A stretch of 64,000 nucleotides of DNA from Chryseobacterium daeguense DSM 19388 (GCF_000430825.1 NZ_AUMT01000011.1:92222-156221); one strand, 5' to 3'; counted from the first letter of the stretch, positions 27,440 to 35,961 are shown. The notes: generated by a model not told the origin, from the letters alone. Program-made: numbers and translations.

Positions 27440-28246
27440 ATGAACAAAAAACTCTTCCTGAGTATTATTGGCTCAGTTACATTACTTACCGGATGCAGCA
27501 GCAATGATGAAACAGACGGAACAAACAATCCAAACGGACCGAAAATACTATTAAGTAAAATTACGACCGTTTATTACGACAATCCGGCTAATCCCCAAAC
27601 CAATGTGGCGACATTAGAATACAATAATCAGGGGCAATTGATTAAAATTCTATCTGAAGGAAGGGCTTCATCTTTTGAATATGAAGCTTCCGGCAAGCCC
27701 ATAAAAACAAATTATTATAAAGCAGATGGCACTTTAGACTACTATTCTACCTATACTTATAATGGTGAACAGCTTACAACCACTAAGTCCATTTACACTA
27801 ATCCTGATTATAACAGGACAATAACTTATACCTACATCAATGGCAAGGTTACCGGCTCCAGCCTTTGTCAGGGCACTAACTGCAATAGTCCAAGCACTTC
27901 TTCATATGCTTACATCGGCGATAATATTTCGGTAGAAACTTCCTTGTTAAGTGGTACATTTTCAGTCTCAACAAAACGAGAGTTCTCGTATGATGATAAG
28001 TTAAACCCTTTCTCTCACGTCAATAAGTATTTGAGAATTTCCATGGGAGGTGCTTACGTTTTAAGTCCTAATAATTATACTTCTGAGAAAATAAGCTATA
28101 AGGATAATGCGGGGAATTGGGTTCCGAATCAAAATAACACTTATGAGATGCAATACAACAGCTTTCAATTACCTACTCAGGTGATAGGAAGAGATGCGAA
28201 TGGCAATAGCTATGTAAAATATAATTACGAATATATAATTCAATAA
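27440..28246 (+). CDS. Lipoprotein with YD/RHS-like beta repeats
   Basis: A 268-residue lipoprotein: signal sequence with lipobox LLTGC (Cys19), then an acidic Asn-rich linker. The body is made of short repeated strands such as ATLEYNNQGQLIKIL, SFEYEASGKPIKTNYY, YTYNGEQLTTTKSIY and TYTYINGKVTGSSL, typical of the YD-type pattern seen in RHS-like or DUF4595-like Bacteroidota lipoproteins. No enzyme motif is visible. It is probably anchored to the outer membrane. Function unknown. Confidence 0.78.
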   Translation: MNKKLFLSIIGSVTLLTGCSSNDETDGTNNPNGPKILLSKITTVYYDNPANPQTNVATLEYNNQGQLIKILSEGRASSFEYEASGKPIKTNYYKADGTLDYYSTYTYNGEQLTTTKSIYTNPDYNRTITYTYINGKVTGSSLCQGTNCNSPSTSSYAYIGDNISVETSLLSGTFSVSTKREFSYDDKLNPFSHVNKYLRISMGGAYVLSPNNYTSEKISYKDNAGNWVPNQNNTYEMQYNSFQLPTQVIGRDANGNSYVKYNYEYIIQ

Positions 28247-28251
28247 TTGAT

Positions 28252-28316
28252 TATTCACATTTTAACCACCCGTCAAAAATTCTTATTTTTGCCACCCCTG
28301 CAGAGGAGGGGATTTT
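28252..28316. repeat. Dispersed intergenic element, copy 2
   Basis: Contains TATTCACATTTTAACCACC, CGTCAAAAATT and GCCACCCCTGCAGAGGAGGG in the same order as the copy at 9901-9974. The CCCCT..AGGGG part can form a hairpin and might act as a terminator for the lipoprotein gene that ends at 28246. Confidence 0.6.
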
Positions 28317-28392
28317 TACCATTCAATTAAAGTAAATTATACACAATAAAATTCCAGAATTGGAGTTATTGCCGGCAATCAAAGAAAAATTA

Positions 28393-28400
28393 TATCTTTG
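28393..28400 (+). promoter_or_regulatory. -7 box TATCTTTG
   Basis: Perfect TAnnTTTG match 23 nt before the ATG of the YiaA-family gene. Confidence 0.55.
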
Positions 28401-28423
28401 AATCCTTTAATAAAAAACAGTAC

Positions 28424-28816
28424 ATGAAAAAACAAAATGTTTCAAATGCATTCGTTGCAGCATCCTGGGTCGCTTTGGGAGCAGGGATGATAGGTTTTAT
28501 TGTAGGTCTTGCTAGAGCGGAAATGCAGCTTAATGAGAAAGGATATTATTTCACAATCCTATTATATGGTTTGTTTGCGGTAGTTTCTTTACAGAAAGCA
28601 GTTCGCGACAGGCTGGAAAACATTAAGGTTACGGATATCTATTACGGTATCTGTTGGTTTGCAACATTATCTTCTATTGTTTTGCTGGCTATAGGATTGT
28701 GGAATGCCACTATTCTTCCAAGTGAAAAAGGTTTTTACGGATTCGCTTTTCTACTCGCTCTTTTCGGGGCCATTGCAGTGCAGAAGAACACACGGGACAA
28801 TATGATTCAGGAATAA
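28424..28816 (+). CDS. YiaA/YiaB-family inner membrane protein
   Basis: A 130-residue protein with four membrane helices arranged as two similar YiaAB units: residues ~9-57 (NAFVAASWVALGAGMIGFIV ... ILLYGLFAVVSLQKAVRD) and ~72-125 (IYYGICWFATLSSIVLLAIG ... GFAFLLALFGAIAVQKNTRD). Each unit ends in a basic QK..RD motif. The family has no firm biochemical function. It is a single-gene unit with its own promoter and hairpin terminator. Confidence 0.85.
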   Translation: MKKQNVSNAFVAASWVALGAGMIGFIVGLARAEMQLNEKGYYFTILLYGLFAVVSLQKAVRDRLENIKVTDIYYGICWFATLSSIVLLAIGLWNATILPSEKGFYGFAFLLALFGAIAVQKNTRDNMIQE

Positions 28817-28822
28817 TAAGCG

Positions 28823-28848
28823 ACTCTCCAATTTTGGAGAGTTTTTAT
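28823..28848 (+). terminator. Terminator of the YiaA-family gene
   Basis: Stem ACTCTCCA / TGGAGAGT with a 4-nt loop, followed by TTTTATTT, directly after the stop. Confidence 0.8.
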
Positions 28849-28931
28849 TTAATAAATCTTTTCAGAAAATTTATTTTTGTTAAATTTTTCTTTTTATTTC
28901 AATAAACTATTCAAAATTTTATACATTTTCT

Positions 28932-28939
28932 TATTTTTG
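28932..28939 (+). promoter_or_regulatory. -7 box TATTTTTG
   Basis: Perfect TAnnTTTG match 26 nt before the ATG of the repeat-rich secreted protein. Confidence 0.55.
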
Positions 28940-28965
28940 CGACACTTATTTCACAAAATATTGAT

Positions 28966-30549
28966 ATGCATAAAAAATTACCCTCAGCAAATCTGTTTAA
29001 AAAGTTTTTAATATTAGCCTTGTGCTCTCTTCTATTCCAAATTATGAAAGCACAAAACGAATTCATCACCATATGGCAGCCCGGGCTTCCCCATACAACA
29101 CCTCTTATAAATATTGATGCCCCGTCTCAGGCTGCTCCTAATCAAATCTGGTTTCCTGGAATCGGGGAAAATTATACCATAACCTGGGAAGAAGTCGGAT
29201 TTCCGGCGCATAACGGAACAATGACTGATGTAACCTCAACATCACAGGTTCTTATCGATTTCGGAAATTCTTTAAATGATGTTACCTCTGCAACTTACAG
29301 AGTAAAAGTGAGCAACGGAAACGGAATTTTCAGGCAAATAAAATTTGGAGCAGCCACCCTCATTCCTCTTCCTGATAGTATTTTTCCCATCTGGACGATC
29401 TACGGAAGTGCAGACAAAATCCTTGAAATTGAACAATGGGGAAATATCAGCTGGGAATCGATGAACAGTGCCTTCAGCAACTGCCGCCTTATACAGCTTA
29501 CCGCAACAGATGCTCCAGACCTGAGCAATGTTACCGATGCTTCTTTTATGTTCCACAATGCTCATAACTTTTTGGGAGCATCTTCTATGGGGAATTGGGA
29601 CACCTCTCATATTCAGGATTTCAGCTTTATGTTTGCTCATCAGGGTGATTATCCTGCAGCGATTGATAACTTTAATCCGCCTTCTCTTGTAAGCTGGAAT
29701 ACTTCAGCTGCAGTCAATTTCAACAGCATGTTTATGAACAGAAAAAAATTCAATCAGCCGCTGAATACTTGGAATACGTCGAATGCCACCAATATGGGAT
29801 GGATGTTTGCCAGCTGTTTAGAATTTAATCAAAGACTGGATAATTGGGATACTTCTAAGGTAACTGATATGGCTTTTATGTTTCACTTCATCCCGGTTTT
29901 TAATCAGCCTTTAAAAAACTGGAATACCTCTAATGTTGTCAATCTTTCACATATGTTTCATGGGTGCACCTCTTTCAACCAGAATCTTGATACGTGGAAT
30001 GTGTCTAAAACAATGCGTACGAATTCTATGTTTGCAGGAGCAAGTATTTTCAACCAGTCCCTTGCCAGCTGGAATTTGGCTATGCTGAATGACGCTTCAG
30101 GATTTTTAAGCTATGCCGGCTTTAGTTGCGAAAACTACAGTAAATCTTTGGCCGGATGGGCAGACAATCCCAATACCGCCAACAATGTTAATTTGGGTTT
30201 TACACTTCCCTTACAATATGCAGCAAATGCCGTTAACAAAAGAAATATTTTAATTGGTAAAGGCTGGATTTTCAATGGTGATGTACCCGGAAGCTGTTTT
30301 CTTTCCATTGCTGAAGCAGGCTTGAGAAGAAAAGGTTCTATCTACCCTAACCCGGCTCAGGATAATATTCATATTGAAGACATTCATGATGCGCAAAGCT
30401 TTAAAATTCTGGATGCAAGCGGAAGAATTGTTGATAGCGGGAAAACAGATTCTGAAATGATTAATGTAAGCGCACTGCCTAAAGGAAATTATATCTTGCA
30501 GATTGTTTCCAAAGAGAAGATAGAAAATTTTAAGTTTATTAAAAAATGA
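28966..30549 (+). CDS. DUF285-repeat surface protein with type IX sorting domain
   Basis: A 527-residue secreted protein. Signal peptide up to about residue 31 (...IMKAQ). Residues ~150-395 hold about seven ~24-residue repeats of the BspA-like DUF285 type, e.g. FNQPLNTWNTSNATNMGWMF and FNQRLDNWDTSKVTDMAFMF, with the invariant W(N/D)TS..V..M..MF pattern. The last ~80 residues are a type A sorting domain (SIYPNPAQDNIHIE, KILDASGRIVDSG, LPKGNYILQI, NFKFIKK), so it should be exported by the type IX system and processed by PorU, encoded in this window. A role in adhesion is likely from the repeat class but not proven. Confidence 0.9.
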   Translation: MHKKLPSANLFKKFLILALCSLLFQIMKAQNEFITIWQPGLPHTTPLINIDAPSQAAPNQIWFPGIGENYTITWEEVGFPAHNGTMTDVTSTSQVLIDFGNSLNDVTSATYRVKVSNGNGIFRQIKFGAATLIPLPDSIFPIWTIYGSADKILEIEQWGNISWESMNSAFSNCRLIQLTATDAPDLSNVTDASFMFHNAHNFLGASSMGNWDTSHIQDFSFMFAHQGDYPAAIDNFNPPSLVSWNTSAAVNFNSMFMNRKKFNQPLNTWNTSNATNMGWMFASCLEFNQRLDNWDTSKVTDMAFMFHFIPVFNQPLKNWNTSNVVNLSHMFHGCTSFNQNLDTWNVSKTMRTNSMFAGASIFNQSLASWNLAMLNDASGFLSYAGFSCENYSKSLAGWADNPNTANNVNLGFTLPLQYAANAVNKRNILIGKGWIFNGDVPGSCFLSIAEAGLRRKGSIYPNPAQDNIHIEDIHDAQSFKILDASGRIVDSGKTDSEMINVSALPKGNYILQIVSKEKIENFKFIKK

Positions 30550-30557
30550 AAATAGCT

Positions 30558-30585
30558 AAAAGCCTCACAAAACGTGAGGCTTTTT
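30558..30585 (+). terminator. Terminator of the DUF285-repeat gene
   Basis: An 11-bp stem AAAGCCTCAC / GTGAGGCTTT with an A-rich loop and a T-run, 9 nt after the stop. Confidence 0.85.
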
Positions 30586-30659
30586 AGTGAATTGTGGATT
30601 GTCAATTCGTTTCACCGTCAATTTTTAATCGCAGTATAAATTCACAATTCACCATTCAC

Positions 30660-31163
30660 TTATTTATCATATCCATTCGGATGCTGAGCCTTGATATCAT
30701 CCACAGTACCCAAAACCTTATCTTTCAGGGTTTCCTGGTATTTTTGAAGTTGGGCTGCTACTTTTTCATCTGCGCTTCCGATAATTTTCGCTGCTAAAAT
30801 TCCTGCATTCAGGGCACCGTTCAATGCGACAGTGGCAACAGGAATACCGCCCGGCATCTGAAGAATTGAAAGTACAGAATCCCAGCCGTCAATAGAATTG
30901 CTTGATAAAATAGGAACACCAATCACCGGCAAAGTAGTACAGCTTGCCACCATTCCCGGAAGATGCGCTGCTCCTCCTGCTCCTGCAACGATGACTTTCA
31001 AACCTCTTTCCTGGGCCGTTTTTGCATAATCAAACATTCTTTCCGGAGTTCTGTGCGCGGAAACTACGGTGAGCTCATAAGGAATGTTTAAAGATTGTAA
31101 AAAATTTGCTGCCTGTTCCATGATCGGTAAGTCGCTCTGACTTCCCATAATAATTCCTACCAT
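30660..31163 (-). CDS. purE: N5-carboxyaminoimidazole ribonucleotide mutase
   Basis: A 167-residue class I PurE converting N5-CAIR to CAIR in purine synthesis. Motifs: VGIIMGSQSDLPIMEQAA, YELTVVSAHRTPERM with the catalytic-loop His, IVAGAGGAAHLPGMVAS and PVIGVPI. It partners with PurK, which is encoded on the same strand about 1.7 kb upstream but separated by two opposite-strand genes, so they are not one operon. A TATCTTTG box lies 20 nt before the start on the minus strand. Confidence 0.97.
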   Translation of the reverse strand: MVGIIMGSQSDLPIMEQAANFLQSLNIPYELTVVSAHRTPERMFDYAKTAQERGLKVIVAGAGGAAHLPGMVASCTTLPVIGVPILSSNSIDGWDSVLSILQMPGGIPVATVALNGALNAGILAAKIIGSADEKVAAQLQKYQETLKDKVLGTVDDIKAQHPNGYDK

Positions 31164-31183
31164 TCTTCAATTTATTTGATGCT

Positions 31184-31191
31184 CAAAGATA
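31184..31191 (-). promoter_or_regulatory. -7 box TATCTTTG of purE
   Basis: Perfect TAnnTTTG match on the minus strand, 20 nt before the purE ATG. Confidence 0.6.
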
Positions 31192-31287
31192 AAAAATTAA
31201 TAAGCTTAAATGCAAAAAGGCGCAAAAGTTGTTCTGTTACCTAAAAATTTTCAGAAACTGTTACCATCAGACCTTTGGTAAAGTTAA

Positions 31288-31295
31288 TATCTTTG
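31288..31295 (+). promoter_or_regulatory. -7 box TATCTTTG of the EamA transporter gene
   Basis: Perfect match 15 nt before ATG 31311. The upstream in-frame ATG at 31275 would precede the transcript start, which decides for 31311. Confidence 0.6.
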
Positions 31296-31310
31296 TTAAT
31301 TGCTAATACT

Positions 31311-32219
31311 ATGCTGAAAAATTACAAGCTTACTCTTGCCATCCTCACCGTAGCCATCGTCTGGGGAACTACTTTTCTTTCCATCCGTATCGCGGTGGAA
31401 ACTATTCCGGCCTGGTTTGTGGCGGGAATCCGTCAGTTTTTGGCTGCCATTATCATGCTTTTGATTTTACTTTACCGTAAGCAGTTTCAGTGGATCGGAT
31501 GGAAAAACCTGGGATATCAGATTATTTTTTCAACATTAATGCTTATCATAGCAAACGGTATGACCACCGTTGCCGAAGAAACCGTCACCAGCAGCCTGAC
31601 ATCGCTGATCAGTGCCTGCTCTCCGATTATTGTTTTTTTGGGAAGTGTGGCGATTGGTCTTCAAAAGTTCAGCTTTAAGGCACTTGTAGGAGTTTTGATG
31701 TGTTTCAGCGGGATTGTGCTGATCTTTTGGGACGGCCTTGATGATCTTGAAAACCCTGAATATGCATTGGGAATTTTCTTTTTGTTCATTGCCATTTTAG
31801 GCTGGGCGTCAGGAACAATTTATACTAAAAAGCTAAACATCCAGAGTTCCAATATCTCATTGAATTTATTTTACCAGTTTGCTTTTGCGGGTATTGTACA
31901 GATTGTTTTTGCATTTCTTTTTTCTGAAAATTATAACTTTGAAAACTGGAATTTCAGAAGCATTTCCGCTATGATTTATCTGGCCTGCTTTGGCTCTGTG
32001 GCGGCGTTTTTTGCCTTTCATTATGCACTCACGAAAGTTTCCCCGGTACAGGTTTCCATTTTAGCTTATGTTAACACCATTATTTCGATTTTCTTAAGCT
32101 GGCTGATTTTAGATGAAGAGATTTCCACTAAATTTGTGATTGCTGCTGTACTGATTATCTTAGGAGTTTTTGTGATTAATTATAATCGTGAAATGTTTAA
32201 AAAACAGAGAATTCAATAG
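31311..32219 (+). CDS. EamA/DMT-family transporter
   Basis: A 302-residue inner-membrane protein with ten hydrophobic helices in two EamA halves. The first starts LAILTVAIVWGTTFLSIRIA, IPAWFVAGIRQFLAA; the second is ILGWASGTIYTKKLN ... AFHYALTKVSPVQVSILAYV, NTIISIFLSWLILDEEIS. These are typical of drug/metabolite exporters; substrate unknown. The start is fixed by a -7 box at 31288. A hypothetical secreted protein follows 54 nt later. Confidence 0.9.
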   Translation: MLKNYKLTLAILTVAIVWGTTFLSIRIAVETIPAWFVAGIRQFLAAIIMLLILLYRKQFQWIGWKNLGYQIIFSTLMLIIANGMTTVAEETVTSSLTSLISACSPIIVFLGSVAIGLQKFSFKALVGVLMCFSGIVLIFWDGLDDLENPEYALGIFFLFIAILGWASGTIYTKKLNIQSSNISLNLFYQFAFAGIVQIVFAFLFSENYNFENWNFRSISAMIYLACFGSVAAFFAFHYALTKVSPVQVSILAYVNTIISIFLSWLILDEEISTKFVIAAVLIILGVFVINYNREMFKKQRIQ

Positions 32220-32273
32220 GAGTTTATCTTATAGTAAAGTGATTATTTCTTATCTTTCCAATCAAATTTATAT

Positions 32274-32786
32274 ATGAAAACAAAAATCCTTTTAGCCATT
32301 TTAATTTCTTTAGGTACATTTAATCTTCTAACTTCACAAACTAAAAATCAAAATCTTAATATTCAATTACAATTACTTAGAAAATTTTTCCTTCAAAAAA
32401 ACTATGAAGAATTTGCAAATTTTATTTATCCCGAGGTCATTAAAATCTCTGGAGGGAAAGCAAAAATGATACAAATGACCAAAAGCTCCATAGCTAAGAT
32501 GGAAAATGATGGCTTTTACTTTTCTGATTTAAAGTTTAAAGATCCTTCAAATTTCATTAAAAGAAATAATGAAACACAGTTTACTATCACTCAGGAAATT
32601 ATAATGAAAACCCCTAAAGGTAAAATGTTGGCTGAATATACAATGATTGGGATTTCTGTGGATAATGGTAAAAACTGGAAGTTTATTGATACATCCGGAA
32701 AATCAAAAGAAATGATGATCAAATATTTTCCTAATTTGAGTAAAGATTTAATAATAAAACCTAAAACTCAAAAATTTATAAAATAA
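32274..32786 (+). CDS. Small secreted protein, possibly NTF2-like fold
   Basis: A 170-residue protein with a signal peptide (MKTKILLAILISLGTFNLLTSQ). The rest, with LQLLRKFFLQKNYEEFANFI, YPEVIKISGGKAKM and a run of beta strands ending VDNGKNWKFIDTSGKSKEMM, fits a secreted NTF2-like (SnoaL/DUF4440-type) domain, but no catalytic residues can be named. Lys- and Asn-rich, like other accessory exported proteins of this phylum. Function unknown. Confidence 0.7.
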   Translation: MKTKILLAILISLGTFNLLTSQTKNQNLNIQLQLLRKFFLQKNYEEFANFIYPEVIKISGGKAKMIQMTKSSIAKMENDGFYFSDLKFKDPSNFIKRNNETQFTITQEIIMKTPKGKMLAEYTMIGISVDNGKNWKFIDTSGKSKEMMIKYFPNLSKDLIIKPKTQKFIK

Positions 32787-32787
32787 A

Positions 32788-32818
32788 AAAAGACTGCTCT
32801 CCCGCAGTCTTTAATATT
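32788..32818. terminator. Bidirectional terminator
   Basis: Stem AAAGACTGC / GCAGTCTTT with loop TCTCCC, A-run to the left and T-rich to the right. It separates convergent genes (secreted protein and purK). Confidence 0.8.
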
Positions 32819-32828
32819 TAAAGTAAAA

Positions 32829-33941
32829 CTATTTCGCAATCACTCTTACCATACCTTTCACTTTCACCAGCTTTTCCATGAGCTCTTCTCTGGAATCTGC
32901 CAGAACATTGATGTGTCCCATTTTTCTGCCGGGCTTGGTTTCCGTTTTCCCATAGAGATGGATGTAGGTTTCCGGCAATTTCAGCACGTCCTCCATTCCC
33001 TCGTAGATTACTTTTCCGGCAAAGCCTTCTGCACCTACAAGATTCAGCATACCGCTGTACGTGATAGCATCTGTATCGGCCAGCGGTAGATTTTTCACTA
33101 CCCTGTACATCTGCTCAAACTGTGAGTTTGCATTGCCTTCCTGGCTTTGATGGCCGGAATTATGCAGTCTCGGTGCGGTTTCATTTACCCAGACTTTTCC
33201 TTCTTTATCCAAAAATAATTCGATGGCAAAAAGCCCCGGTGAATTAATGGCACTCAAAAATTTTTCCGTAATTGAATTAATTTGATTCTGAACATCCTCC
33301 GTTAACAAAACCGGACAAACATTAAAGTCCAGAAGATTCAGCTTCGGGTCTGCAACCATTTCCGTGATCGGGAAAGTATTGGTTTCCCCGTTTTCATTTC
33401 TGGCCACGATTACGGAAAGCTCCTTATCAATATCTACCAGTTTTTCAAGAACGGAATCCTGTAACCAAAGGTTTTTAAGATCATTTTCGTCTTTAATTAC
33501 CTGTACCCCTTTTCCGTCATATCCACCCGTATTCATTTTCTGTACAAAAGGCAGCGGCATCTTGATCTCGTCTGAACTTCCGTCCATCACTTCAAACTCC
33601 GGGCTCGGAATGTTGTGGGCTTTATAAAATTCCTTCTGAAGGATTTTTTGCTGGATTGTTTTAATAATTTTAGAATTCGGGACTACTTTTATGCCTTGGC
33701 TTTCTAATTCTGCCAAAGCATCGGCATTTACATGTTCGATCTCGATAGTTACCACTTCTTTATCTTTACCGAAATTCAAAACCGTTTCATAATCATTGAA
33801 ATTTCCCTGTGTAAAGTAAGAAATATTGTGGCAGGGCGCATCAGAAGCAGGATCCAGCGTATAAAATTCGTCATCATATTTTAAAGCACTTTGGATCAGC
33901 ATTCTTCCCAGCTGTCCTCCTCCTAAAATTCCTATTTTCAT
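32829..33941 (-). CDS. purK: N5-carboxyaminoimidazole ribonucleotide synthase
   Basis: A 370-residue ATP-grasp enzyme that carboxylates AIR with ATP and bicarbonate. It starts MKIGILGGGQLGRMLIQSA, the family signature. Further blocks: TLDPASDAPC, VVTIEIEHVNADAL, PFVQKMNTGGYDGKGVQVI (ATP-grasp loop), GLFAIELFLDKEG, VWVNETAPRLHNSGHQSQEG with metal ligands, and the C-terminal HLYGKTETKPGRKMGHINVL. Length is normal. It acts just before PurE, which is encoded ~1.7 kb away on the same strand. Confidence 0.97.
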   Translation of the reverse strand: MKIGILGGGQLGRMLIQSALKYDDEFYTLDPASDAPCHNISYFTQGNFNDYETVLNFGKDKEVVTIEIEHVNADALAELESQGIKVVPNSKIIKTIQQKILQKEFYKAHNIPSPEFEVMDGSSDEIKMPLPFVQKMNTGGYDGKGVQVIKDENDLKNLWLQDSVLEKLVDIDKELSVIVARNENGETNTFPITEMVADPKLNLLDFNVCPVLLTEDVQNQINSITEKFLSAINSPGLFAIELFLDKEGKVWVNETAPRLHNSGHQSQEGNANSQFEQMYRVVKNLPLADTDAITYSGMLNLVGAEGFAGKVIYEGMEDVLKLPETYIHLYGKTETKPGRKMGHINVLADSREELMEKLVKVKGMVRVIAK

Positions 33942-34088
33942 TTTTAACTTTTTATTTTTCTAGTTAGATTTTAAATTATTTCATTTTAAAACTTTTTTAA
34001 ACACAACGTTCGCAAAGGTTTTATTTAAAGTACTTTATGCTTTTAAGCTCACAAAGGCGTTTCACTTAACAAAGACCACACAGTTTTA

Positions 34089-34637
34089 TTATATTTTATC
34101 AATTTTCAAATAACCCAGTCCCATCGGGTTTTCCTGATTTTGAGCATCCGATTTTACTAATGAGATTGAATATTTTTCTTTCATTCTTTCTGGCAGAATA
34201 TCATTTACATTAAAAATATCATCAATATCAACCCCGTGCTTATCGTCAATATGGCTCACAGCACCTTCAAATCCCATGGTTTTATAAAATTCCGTAGATT
34301 TTGCCTTCTTCACAATATCCGCCATAGAATTACCTACCATCAAATGCTGCTCATGGAATTCCTCAAAAAAGCCTTTTTTGTAGCCTCCTAAATTGATAAA
34401 ATACAGCTGCTCTTCTGAAGTTTTGTTTCCTTTATCAACTATTTTCACTTCATAACCATCCGCAAATTTCACTTCCTGGTAACAATCTACGTGGATTTTT
34501 CCGTCCGCTTCCTTCCAGAAATCCTTAATATCCGGAACAAGATCTTTCATACTTTCCGCGATTCCGAAAAAAACATCGTGCTGCTCAATATTCCTTCCCT
34601 TCGGCGTTGCGCCCAATATTATATAAAATAATTTCAT
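34089..34637 (-). CDS. DUF1543-domain protein
   Basis: A 182-residue cytoplasmic protein. The N-terminal half MKLFYIILGATPKGRNIEQH, DVFFGIAESMKDLVPDIKDF, and HVDCYQEV, then a second related unit (LYFINLGGYKKGFFEEFHEQ), match my memory of DUF1543, a family without known function. It lies 147 nt upstream of purK on the same strand and may or may not be co-transcribed. A TATTTTTG box is at 34655-34662, 17 nt before the ATG. Confidence 0.8.
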   Translation of the reverse strand: MKLFYIILGATPKGRNIEQHDVFFGIAESMKDLVPDIKDFWKEADGKIHVDCYQEVKFADGYEVKIVDKGNKTSEEQLYFINLGGYKKGFFEEFHEQHLMVGNSMADIVKKAKSTEFYKTMGFEGAVSHIDDKHGVDIDDIFNVNDILPERMKEKYSISLVKSDAQNQENPMGLGYLKIDKI

Positions 34638-34654
34638 CTTAAGTTTTGTTTATG

Positions 34655-34662
34655 CAAAAATA
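34655..34662 (-). promoter_or_regulatory. -7 box TATTTTTG of the DUF1543 gene
   Basis: Perfect TAnnTTTG match on the minus strand, 17 nt from the start codon. Confidence 0.55.
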
Positions 34663-34710
34663 CATCAAATTTATCTTTTTTAAACGTTTGGCAGAGTAAG
34701 CCAATAGTTT

Positions 34711-34718
34711 TATATTTG
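34711..34718 (+). promoter_or_regulatory. -7 box TATATTTG, leaderless layout
   Basis: Perfect box followed by TAGC and the ATG at 34723, again a 4-nt gap. Confidence 0.65.
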
Positions 34719-34722
34719 TAGC

Positions 34723-35553
34723 ATGTCAGAAATTATTATTCTCTTCCTTGGAGCAATTTCGGCAGGGCTTTTGGGCTCACTGACCGGTTTAGGAGGAGGA
34801 GTTATCATCATTCCTTTATTAACGCTGGGTTTCGGCGTTCCTATGCATTATGCCATTGGTGCTTCACTTATTTCCGTAATCGGGACTTCTTCCGGTGCTG
34901 CTGTAGCCTTCGTGAAGGAAGGTTTTACTAATATGAGAATCGGGATGTTTTTAGAGATCGCCACAACGGCGGGCGCTATCATCGGGGCCCTGATTTCCGG
35001 AATGCTGAATCCAAATACTATCGGAATTATTTTCGCAAGTATTCTTCTTCTGACAGTTATTTTAAATTTAAAAGGAAAACCGGATCACCAGGAATCCGTA
35101 ATCAAGGGTAGCCTGGAGGAAAAGTTAAAATTATACGGAACATTTCCGGACAAAGGTGTTCTGAAAAGCTATTCTGCAAGAAATACAGTTCCCGGATTTA
35201 TGATGATGATGTTTGCAGGGGCAATGTCCGGCCTGCTTGGTATCGGTTCCGGAGCTTTGAAGGTACTTGCGATGGACAATATGATGAGACTGCCTTTCAA
35301 GGTTTCTACTACTACGAGTAACTTCATGATCGGTGTAACGGCGGTTGCCAGTGCCCTGATTTACTTTCAGAGAGGTGAAATAGTTCCTGTAATTGTAGCT
35401 CCCGTACTGATAGGCGTGGTTGTAGGAAGCTTCATCGGCTCAAAAACTTTGATGGTTTCAAAGACGAAAAAACTGAAGACTTTCTTTGCGATTGTCATCA
35501 CAATTCTGTCGATCTACATGATGTATAACGGTATTAATAAAAGCTTCAGATAA
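34723..35553 (+). CDS. TauE/SafE-family anion exporter
   Basis: A 276-residue inner-membrane protein with about eight helices. Family blocks: FLGAISAGLLGSLTGLGGGV and IIIPLLTLGFGVPMHYAIGA in the first half, and FAGAMSGLLGIGSGALKVLA, MRLPFKVSTTTSNFMIGVTA in the second, the inverted repeats of TauE/SafE. Members export sulfite, sulfonates or other small anions; the substrate here is unknown. The stop overlaps the start of a DUF1634 gene by one base, a common pairing, so the two probably form a complex. Confidence 0.92.
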   Translation: MSEIIILFLGAISAGLLGSLTGLGGGVIIIPLLTLGFGVPMHYAIGASLISVIGTSSGAAVAFVKEGFTNMRIGMFLEIATTAGAIIGALISGMLNPNTIGIIFASILLLTVILNLKGKPDHQESVIKGSLEEKLKLYGTFPDKGVLKSYSARNTVPGFMMMMFAGAMSGLLGIGSGALKVLAMDNMMRLPFKVSTTTSNFMIGVTAVASALIYFQRGEIVPVIVAPVLIGVVVGSFIGSKTLMVSKTKKLKTFFAIVITILSIYMMYNGINKSFR

Positions 35554-35936
35554 TGAAAAAGAACTTCACCGATGTAGATCTGAACCGTTCCGTAGGAAAT
35601 CTTCTGAGACTTGGCGTTATACTGTCTGTAATAACTTCCCTGGCTGGTTTTATCAAGCTTTTTACGGAAGGCTTTAAAATGCCTAAAAAATACACAAGCC
35701 TTGATATGGGCTCCTCATCAGAGAAAGTGTGGGGAGATTTCTGGCATTCGCTTTGTAAAGGGGAAGGAATGGCCATCATTCAGCTGGGTATTTTGCTTCT
35801 CATCTTTACGCCTTTAATGAGAATTGTTTTCGCATTAATCGGGTATCTGAAAGAAAAAGATTATATCTACGTTCTGATTTCTTCTATTGTGCTGGCTATT
35901 ATGGCGATCAGCTTTTTTACAGGATACGCGCATTAG
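35553..35936 (+). CDS. DUF1634-domain membrane protein
   Basis: A 127-residue protein with three membrane helices (LLRLGVILSVITSLAGFIKL; EGMAIIQLGILLLIFTPLMR; YVLISSIVLAIMAISFFTGY). It matches DUF1634, which is usually encoded directly after TauE/SafE transporters and thought to be an accessory subunit. Translation is coupled through the TAATG overlap. Its stop codon is the first TAG of a tandem TAGGGTT array. Confidence 0.85.
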   Translation: MKKNFTDVDLNRSVGNLLRLGVILSVITSLAGFIKLFTEGFKMPKKYTSLDMGSSSEKVWGDFWHSLCKGEGMAIIQLGILLLIFTPLMRIVFALIGYLKEKDYIYVLISSIVLAIMAISFFTGYAH

Positions 35937-35961
35937 GGTTTAGGGTTTAGGGTTTAGGGTT
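35934..35961 (+). repeat. Four tandem TAGGGTT heptamers
   Basis: Four perfect copies of the 7-base unit, starting with the stop codon of the DUF1634 gene and followed by TAAAATTAA. The unit equals the plant-type telomere repeat by chance; here it is a short simple-sequence repeat after a gene end. No ORF passes through it. Confidence 0.95.

Noticed and set aside
30660..33941. purE-purK as one operon
   Set aside because: Two plus-strand genes with their own promoter and a bidirectional terminator lie between them, and purE has its own -7 box.
35934..35961. TAGGGTT array considered as a CRISPR-like or telomere feature
   Set aside because: The unit is 7 bases with no spacers and only four copies; there is no chromosome end or cas gene here.
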